A stretch of 26,780 nucleotides of DNA, taken from a virus. Positions 20,878-26,780 of this stretch are shown here, piece by piece. A model generated the notes under the pieces. It worked only from the letters and a program-made list of their open reading frames with translations. It searched no databases and was not told the DNA's origin. Each line of letters starts with the position of its first letter. Within the stretch, counting starts at the first letter, position 1. The translations under genes and the position numbers were made by a program. The stretch is taken from positions 1 through 26,780 of IMG/VR virus record IMGVR_UViG_3300030380_001482; one strand, given 5' to 3'.

Positions 20878-23800
20878 TGACACAGTTATTAAGTTTTGAT
20901 GAATTTAGCAAAAACAAAAATGTGCAACAAAGTAGTAACAATGTTTTGTCTTTTGAAAGTTTTAAAACCCAAAATAATGTAGATAGTTTTAATCAGGAAA
21001 AGAAAGAAACAATATCTTTTGATGATTTTAAAAATCAAACTGGCACAAATACTCAATTTGAAAACAAGACTAATCAACAACCTTCACAGCTTAATATTGA
21101 ATACATAAATCAACACCCTGATTTTGAATCAAGTGGTGGTTTTGATGTTAGGTTAATACCTGATTTTGATTCTATAGAAGATGCCTCTGCATACTATGGT
21201 TTACCTGTAGATCAATTAACTAATGAGATTGTTCCTGAAGTGCCGATGCAAGGTGATAATAGTTACGACAATGTAAATTATAAAAAAAAATATATACCTA
21301 ATCTGCCTATAGAAGATGGTTATTATGATAAGGGTAGCTTTAATCCTTTTGATGATAAAAAATCTGATTGGTCACTTACAAGCAGAACAATGGATTACAT
21401 TTGGAGTGATGAATTAGGTATTAATAAACAAACTGTAGAAGAAATAGAAAATCCTTTTTTTAAAAAAATTGCTGGTAGTCCTGTTGTTATGGGAGCTAGT
21501 GACATACTAGATGGTACACTACGAACAATACAGACAGCGATTTATGGTGGAGCTGGTGTTGTAGGTGATACTGTAACAAATATTACAGGTGATAAAGCAG
21601 ATGGTGCTAGAACGCAAAGAGATTTAATTGCATTGTTTGAATCAACATTACCACAACAAATGTCCACTGCTGGTGCTAGTGCAAGATCGTGGGGATATAC
21701 AAAAAATCAAGTCAAACAATACGATACATTAGGAAAAAAATCTATAGATCAATATGTTGATACTACTTTTAAAAACAGTCCAAATAAAAACAAAATAAAA
21801 AAAGAGTTAAATAAAAAGTTTGATGAAGGTATTGTTAAGGCAGATACAATTATCAATAAATTAGAAAAGAATGTTGAAAAGGTTCTTAGCGATAAAAGAG
21901 TAAACTTTAAATACTTTGATGACAATGTAATGAAGTCAAGGTTCAAAGACAACAATATAAAACTTGGTAAGCCTGATGATATTAAAAACTTATTGCAGTT
22001 TAGTGAAAGTAGTATTCTTAGAAATGTAGATAGATTTATACTTGCACCTTTTAGAACAAGAGGAAAAAAAACTCCTCAAATGCAAAAATTGTATGAATTA
22101 TATCAAGGTAAAATTAGAGGCAACAATCATAGAGCTGTATCAACTGCAAAACAAATTGAGAGACAAGTTAATAAAATAGCTAAAAAGTTTGATCCTAATA
22201 AGTTTAATGTAAAGTTTAAAAATAAAAAAGAATTTAAAACTAAAATATTTGATGACATACAAGAAGTTTTAGTAGGCAACAAATCAATAAATACTTTAGA
22301 TGAATCACTTAGACCATTAGTAGGTAAAGCTAGGTCTTTAATAGATAATTTAAGTGGTCAGTTAGTACAAAGCAATAGTTTAGGAAAATCAATAAAAAAA
22401 ATTATTGAGAACAATGTTGGTTCTTATGTTAGACAAAGCTATAAATTATACAGAGGTGGTTTTAACCCTAACAAACAAATTAGACAAAACGCTTTTGAAT
22501 ATATACAAAAACAAGATCCTTCACTGACTAATGCTGAAGTTAATGGTGTTATTAACAAAATATTAGATAAAGGTGATAATACAAACTTCGCTTCCACTGT
22601 AGAATCTTTACCCAAGCAATCACAATCGTTATTCTTAAAGAAAAAAGACATAGCTCCTGAGATTAAAGCTCTTTTGGGTGAAGTAAAAAACCCCTTAGAA
22701 AATTTAATCAATACTATTGATGATTTAACTAAATGGGTAGAATCTGATAAATACTTTAATAGAATAAAACAAACAGGTTTTAATAAGTATATTTATAAAA
22801 AACCAACAGGTAGGTTTGCTACTGAGATTATTGGTAATAAATACAATCCACTTAAAGGTTATCACACAAGCCCTGAAATAGCTCAAGTTTTAAAATCTAT
22901 AGATGAAACTTCTATTAGTAATATTTTGTTGCCTTACAAAGTATTTTTATTTGGTAAAGGTGTCAGTCAATATTCTAAAACAGTTCTAAACCATGTAACA
23001 CAATTAAGAAATTTACAGGGTGGAATTTTGATGGCTATGTTTAATGGTGTCAATCCTTTTAGTAAAACAGGTTGGTCAGCATTTAAAACTGTAGCTAATG
23101 ACATAGGAAAAATGTCAGATGAGGTATTAAATTTAAAATATCAAGAATATTTAGATTTAGGCGTTGTTCGTACAAGTGTTAAAATAAACGAACTTAAAGG
23201 TGTCTTTAAAGATGTTGAAATGGCAAATTCAATGTTTAGTTTTGTTGATAAGATAACTAACAATATAGTTTTTAAAAATGCCAAAAAACCCTTAGATTTT
23301 TTACAAAATGTTTACATGGGTGTTGATGATCTTTTTAAGATTATTGTTTATGAAAAAGAATTAGCAACTCTTAAAAGAGCTTATCCTGACATGGTAGCTA
23401 ACCCTGTTAAATTAAAACAATTAAAAAAACAAGCTAGTGAAATTACTACCAATACTATGCCTACTTATGATAAAGTTCCACCAGCAATAAAATATTTAAG
23501 AAGATTGCCTATTGGTAACTTTGTATCTTTTCCAGCAGAGATATTAAGAAATACTGTTTTTTCTGTAAAACAAGGAATAAAAGAATTAGGCACAGCAAAC
23601 AGTGTTATTAAAACAAGAGGTGCAAAAAGATTTGCTGGTAATATAGTTATAGGTGGTTTTGGTTTAAAAGTTGCAAACGAAACCTACAACACAGCTAGGG
23701 GTTATACAGAAGATACAATAAAGGCAATTAAAGCATTTGTTCCTTCATGGAGTAAAGATTCTAATATTACTGTCTTAAATGATAATCCTGAAAATATACA

Positions 23801-24671
23801 ATATGTTGATTCTAGTTATACATTTCCGTATGACATTTTACACAGACCAATCAGAACAGCAGTAAATGAATGGTATAATGGTAAAAGAGATAATAAAACT
23901 TTAGATGAAGTAATTATTCAATCAAGTATTGCAAGTATAGAAGAATTTGCTAGATATTTTTTAGATGAATCCATTTTAACATCTAAAATATTAGACATAA
24001 CAAGAAACAAACAATCTAATGGCAGACAAGTTTATAATCCTGAACTACCAGTTGCAGATCAAGTTAATGCTATGTTCCTTCATGTACTTGATGCTTTTGT
24101 TCCTGCTGGTTATGACCAACTAGAAAAATTATACAAATCATTTAATGGTATTGTTGAACCTTATGGTAAAGAATACGATCCAAAGATAGAATTATTAGCT
24201 AACTTTGGAGGTCTGAGAGTTTCTGAAATTGACATTAAAGAAGCATTTAATTTTAAGATTCCTGAACATAACCAAAATGTAAACAATGCCGAAAAGATAT
24301 TTCGTAAAATAGCAAACAATCAAAATGTAGTTACAGAACAAGAATATATAAACGCATATATTACAGCAGAAAAGGCAAGATATCAAAATTGGACAGAAAT
24401 GAACAACTTGGTTCAAAGTGCGTTTGAGTTAGGATTAGGAAAAACAGAGGTAGCAAAAATTTTGTTAGAAAACAATATAAGTAAAAATGATGTTGGTATG
24501 TATTTATCTGGTAAATACTTACCTTATTTTCCTTCTAAAGAAACTATAGGTCGTATTAATGAATCAGGTAATTCTTTTCCAATTAACACAATTAGAAAAA
24601 TATACAGAAATTTATCAGGAGTTCCTTTAGGAGATTACCAAAATTTTGAACAGAGTATTCAAAAAAATTAG
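20877..24671 (+). CDS. Large internal virion/ejection protein, 1264 aa
   Basis: By far the largest gene of the window. The first 52 residues carry three copies of a short motif: LSFDEF (5-10), LSFESF (24-29), ISFDDF (46-51). A Gly/Ala-rich segment 'GASDILDGTLRTIQTAIYGG' then 'AGVVGDTVTNITGD' follows near residues 205-240. The remainder is Lys/Asn-rich and mostly helical without a recognisable catalytic motif. I looked for a lysozyme or transglycosylase active site and did not find one. Length, position before the fibre and the Gly-rich segment match large internal or ejection proteins of podoviruses. DNA channelling across the envelope is the inferred role. Confidence 0.68.
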   Translation: MTQLLSFDEFSKNKNVQQSSNNVLSFESFKTQNNVDSFNQEKKETISFDDFKNQTGTNTQFENKTNQQPSQLNIEYINQHPDFESSGGFDVRLIPDFDSIEDASAYYGLPVDQLTNEIVPEVPMQGDNSYDNVNYKKKYIPNLPIEDGYYDKGSFNPFDDKKSDWSLTSRTMDYIWSDELGINKQTVEEIENPFFKKIAGSPVVMGASDILDGTLRTIQTAIYGGAGVVGDTVTNITGDKADGARTQRDLIALFESTLPQQMSTAGASARSWGYTKNQVKQYDTLGKKSIDQYVDTTFKNSPNKNKIKKELNKKFDEGIVKADTIINKLEKNVEKVLSDKRVNFKYFDDNVMKSRFKDNNIKLGKPDDIKNLLQFSESSILRNVDRFILAPFRTRGKKTPQMQKLYELYQGKIRGNNHRAVSTAKQIERQVNKIAKKFDPNKFNVKFKNKKEFKTKIFDDIQEVLVGNKSINTLDESLRPLVGKARSLIDNLSGQLVQSNSLGKSIKKIIENNVGSYVRQSYKLYRGGFNPNKQIRQNAFEYIQKQDPSLTNAEVNGVINKILDKGDNTNFASTVESLPKQSQSLFLKKKDIAPEIKALLGEVKNPLENLINTIDDLTKWVESDKYFNRIKQTGFNKYIYKKPTGRFATEIIGNKYNPLKGYHTSPEIAQVLKSIDETSISNILLPYKVFLFGKGVSQYSKTVLNHVTQLRNLQGGILMAMFNGVNPFSKTGWSAFKTVANDIGKMSDEVLNLKYQEYLDLGVVRTSVKINELKGVFKDVEMANSMFSFVDKITNNIVFKNAKKPLDFLQNVYMGVDDLFKIIVYEKELATLKRAYPDMVANPVKLKQLKKQASEITTNTMPTYDKVPPAIKYLRRLPIGNFVSFPAEILRNTVFSVKQGIKELGTANSVIKTRGAKRFAGNIVIGGFGLKVANETYNTARGYTEDTIKAIKAFVPSWSKDSNITVLNDNPENIQYVDSSYTFPYDILHRPIRTAVNEWYNGKRDNKTLDEVIIQSSIASIEEFARYFLDESILTSKILDITRNKQSNGRQVYNPELPVADQVNAMFLHVLDAFVPAGYDQLEKLYKSFNGIVEPYGKEYDPKIELLANFGGLRVSEIDIKEAFNFKIPEHNQNVNNAEKIFRKIANNQNVVTEQEYINAYITAEKARYQNWTEMNNLVQSAFELGLGKTEVAKILLENNISKNDVGMYLSGKYLPYFPSKETIGRINESGNSFPINTIRKIYRNLSGVPLGDYQNFEQSIQKN

Positions 24672-24680
24672 GAGTAAAAA

Positions 24681-26603
24681 ATGACAGTATCAAATTACAG
24701 CACAACAGCTAGTAGTAATACAGCTATTAATGGAGTTAATATCTCTGAGGGTATGTCACCCTCTGATGTAAACAATGCCATTAGAGAACAATTAAAAGAT
24801 GTAAGATCAGTATGGAACGACAAAGAGTGGTTCTTATTAGGTGATGGTGATGGCACAACAACCTTTACAAGAGCCTCTGCAGCATCAGTCACAGTAGCAT
24901 CAAACATAACTTCTACTCACCATGTAGGTCGTAGAGTCAAAGTTATTGGATCTAATACAGGAACTATCTTTGGTAAGATTGCTACAAGTGCATTTTCTTC
25001 ACCAAACACAACCTTAACTTTTACTTTCGACAGTGGCTCACTAAACTCAGGTGATACTACAGTTGCAGTCTATGTTGGTTCAGTATTTACAAATCCAGCT
25101 AATCCTGTTGTCGATGAAGATAACATGGCTAGTGACAGTGCTTTACTGCCTCCTTCTCAACAATCCGTAAAAGCATTTGTTACTTCAGGCACAGTTACTC
25201 TATCAAACAAAACTATAGCATTAGGCAGTAATACAGTATCAGGAACTACTGCTCAATTTAACTCTGCGTTATCAGATGGGAGCTTTGCTACATTAGCTGG
25301 ATCAGAGTCTCTTACAAATAAAACTCTAACAAGTCCTGTTATCAACACATCAGTATCAGGATCAGCGATCTTAGATGAAGATAATCTAGCATCAAACTCA
25401 GATACACAACTAGCTACCCAACAATCTATTAAGGCTTATGTGGACTCACAAGTCACAGCACAAAACCTAGATATAACAGATGGTAGTTCTACAATTAGTA
25501 TTGATTTTATATCCGAAACATTAGGTCTCTTAGGTGGTACAGGAATAGATGCAACTGCATCAGGAAACAATGTAACCCTTGCCATTGACTCTACTGTAGC
25601 TACCAAGACAGGCTCAGAGACCTTAACTAACAAAACTATGAGTGGTGCATCGAATACATTTTCTGCCATTCCTACCTCTGCATTATCAGGCACAGTATCT
25701 AATTCGCAAGTAGGTACAGGCATAGATGCTACCAAGATAGCTGATGGTTCTGTAACAAATACAGAGTTTCAGCATATCGGTACTGTGTCATCAAATGTTC
25801 AAACTCAGTTAGATGGTAAACTTACAGCAAGTAATAATTTATCAGATATAGGCACAGCAGCTACAGCAAGATCAAACTTAGGTCTTGGTAGTATGGCTGT
25901 TCAGAACTCAGGTACAGTCTCTATAAGTGGGGGATCAATCACAGGATTATCAGATCCATCAAGTAGTTCAGATGCAGCTAATAAAAGCTATGTCGATCAG
26001 GCTGTTGCTGGTCTTAGAACAAGAACTATTGCTGAGGTAGCAACTACAGCAAATGTTAATCTTACAAATGGATTAGAAGCTGGTGATACCATAGATGGTG
26101 TTACTCTTGTTGCTGGTGATAGAGTCTTAGTCAAAGATCAATCTACTGCTACAGAGAATGGTTTATACTTAGCAGTATCAAGTGGAGCAGCATCGAGAGA
26201 TCCTGAACACGATAGTATCGCTGAGTTAAGTGGTGGTATGGTTGTGGTGAACCAAGGATCTACCAATGACAACAAGATATTCCTCTGTACTACAGATAGC
26301 GATGGCTCACTTGGTACAACAAACATAACTTATACACAAGTTACTCCAAGTAACACAGGAACAGTAACAAGCATTGGTATAACCCAATCAGGTTCAGAAT
26401 TTTCTATATCAGGATCACCAGTTACATCTGCTGGTAATATAACACTAGATGTAAACAGAATTAGTGCTACTAAAATTGGTGCTAACTCAAATGTTTCAGA
26501 TACAGAATATGGGTTTCTCGATGGAGTAAGCTCATCAATACAAACACAAATTAACAACAAAGCTGGTGCTGGTTTCGCAGTAGCGATGGCAATAGCTTTA
26601 TAA
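24681..26603 (+). CDS. Tail fibre protein with repeated beta modules, 640 aa
   Basis: Ribosome site AGGAG seven bases before the ATG. The N-terminal domain includes 'NISEGMSPSDVNNAIREQLK' (residues 19-38), a widespread virion-attachment element of marine podovirus fibres. The shaft is made of repeats: VDEDNMAS...QQSVKAFV is followed later by LDEDNLAS...QQSIKAYV. GSESLTNKTL and GSETLTNKTM alternate with them. SVTNTEF...VQTQLDGK and NVSDTEY...IQTQINNK close the shaft. 'SDAANKSYVDQAVAGL' leads to a conserved 'VLVKDQSTATENGLY' domain. No intramolecular chaperone or enzymatic domain is evident at the end (AGFAVAMAIAL). It should bind the host receptor. Confidence 0.85.
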   Translation: MTVSNYSTTASSNTAINGVNISEGMSPSDVNNAIREQLKDVRSVWNDKEWFLLGDGDGTTTFTRASAASVTVASNITSTHHVGRRVKVIGSNTGTIFGKIATSAFSSPNTTLTFTFDSGSLNSGDTTVAVYVGSVFTNPANPVVDEDNMASDSALLPPSQQSVKAFVTSGTVTLSNKTIALGSNTVSGTTAQFNSALSDGSFATLAGSESLTNKTLTSPVINTSVSGSAILDEDNLASNSDTQLATQQSIKAYVDSQVTAQNLDITDGSSTISIDFISETLGLLGGTGIDATASGNNVTLAIDSTVATKTGSETLTNKTMSGASNTFSAIPTSALSGTVSNSQVGTGIDATKIADGSVTNTEFQHIGTVSSNVQTQLDGKLTASNNLSDIGTAATARSNLGLGSMAVQNSGTVSISGGSITGLSDPSSSSDAANKSYVDQAVAGLRTRTIAEVATTANVNLTNGLEAGDTIDGVTLVAGDRVLVKDQSTATENGLYLAVSSGAASRDPEHDSIAELSGGMVVVNQGSTNDNKIFLCTTDSDGSLGTTNITYTQVTPSNTGTVTSIGITQSGSEFSISGSPVTSAGNITLDVNRISATKIGANSNVSDTEYGFLDGVSSSIQTQINNKAGAGFAVAMAIAL

Positions 26604-26613
26604 GGAGAAAACA

Positions 26614-26780
26614 ATGGCTCAAGATTTTGAAAGATCATACGCTAGTTCGATTTCAAACTCATCAGGATCGCCAACAACATTGGTCACTTCAAACTCTGAT
26701 GACGCATTGATTTCAATTAGATTAGTAAACAAACACACAGCATCAGTAAATGCCTCTGTGATTATATCATCAGGTGGTAC
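26614..26780 (+). CDS. Tail-module protein, N-terminal part, cut by window edge
   Basis: ATG at 26614 with AAGGAG nine bases upstream, 10 bases past the fibre stop. 55 complete codons are open to the window end. The product begins MAQDFERSYASSISNSSGSP and continues TTLVTSNSDDALISIRLVN. The pattern of 'D-A-L-I-S-I-R-L-x-N' followed by strands is known to me from small phage proteins encoded right after tail fibres, perhaps fibre tips. The rest lies beyond the window. Confidence 0.75.
   Translation, partial: MAQDFERSYASSISNSSGSPTTLVTSNSDDALISIRLVNKHTASVNASVIISSGG

Noticed and set aside
20877-24671. Lysozyme or transglycosylase domain in the large internal protein
   Set aside because: I could not find an active-site glutamate in the usual sequence setting.
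24681-26603. Depolymerase or lysin domain in the fibre
   Set aside because: No catalytic signature is visible, and the sequence is made of structural beta repeats.

Overview
The window looks like part of the genome of a temperate, short-tailed (podovirus-like) dsDNA phage or prophage with very AT-rich DNA. An integrase start, an excisionase-like gene and a repressor with divergent early operons point to lysogeny. A P22/SU10-like head and neck set with ejection-type proteins points to a short tail. AT richness, lysine/asparagine-rich proteins and general resemblance of the late proteins to marine alphaproteobacterial phages suggest a host such as SAR11 or a similar low-GC marine bacterium. That host call is inference, because no host gene or attachment site is visible.

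Region 1 (1-2733, minus strand) is a tightly overlapping leftward early operon: a 62-aa protein, a 42-aa peptide, a PD-(D/E)XK (RecB/Cas4-type) nuclease, an unknown protein, an HNH nuclease, two unknown proteins, an excisionase-like HTH protein, and the start of a tyrosine integrase cut by the window edge. Region 2 (2773-3462) is the immunity region: a repressor with an HTH and a degenerate S24-like C-terminus, bracketed by two copies of an 18-bp operator-like repeat. Region 3 (3462-5210, plus strand) is a rightward early operon: an unknown protein, a stand-alone LexA-type DNA-binding domain, a DUF1376 replication-type protein, and a lysine-tailed protein of unknown role. A hairpin and a small unknown gene (5398-5649) follow.

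Region 4 (5690-8336, minus strand) is a leftward accessory cassette of eight genes, most very small. It includes a ParB-domain protein without ParA, a 35-residue single-span membrane protein, and an acidic protein of a family I recall from other phages. Two intergenic gaps each carry a hairpin, then a 19-bp dyad, then a start codon 16-17 bp on, so the cassette appears split into three units. Region 5 (8337-9003) is a 667-bp non-coding AT-rich gap with a leftward promoter/operator candidate and a cluster of GTTAGT repeats.

Region 6 (9004-26780, plus strand) is the late module in packaging-to-tail order: a 59-aa ORF in the small-terminase position, large terminase, portal, a cysteine-motif protein, a small helical protein, scaffold, major capsid protein (DUF5309/SU10 type) followed by a strong intrinsic terminator, connector/adaptor proteins, tail nozzle/hub, small beta protein, GNAT-like protein, three probable ejection (internal virion) proteins including one of 1264 aa, a repeat-rich tail fibre, and the start of another tail protein. 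Many junctions use TAATG or ATGA stop/start overlaps. Lysis genes, a DNA polymerase and the attachment site are not recognisable here. Several genes below 60 codons and the edge-truncated genes were read directly from the bases.
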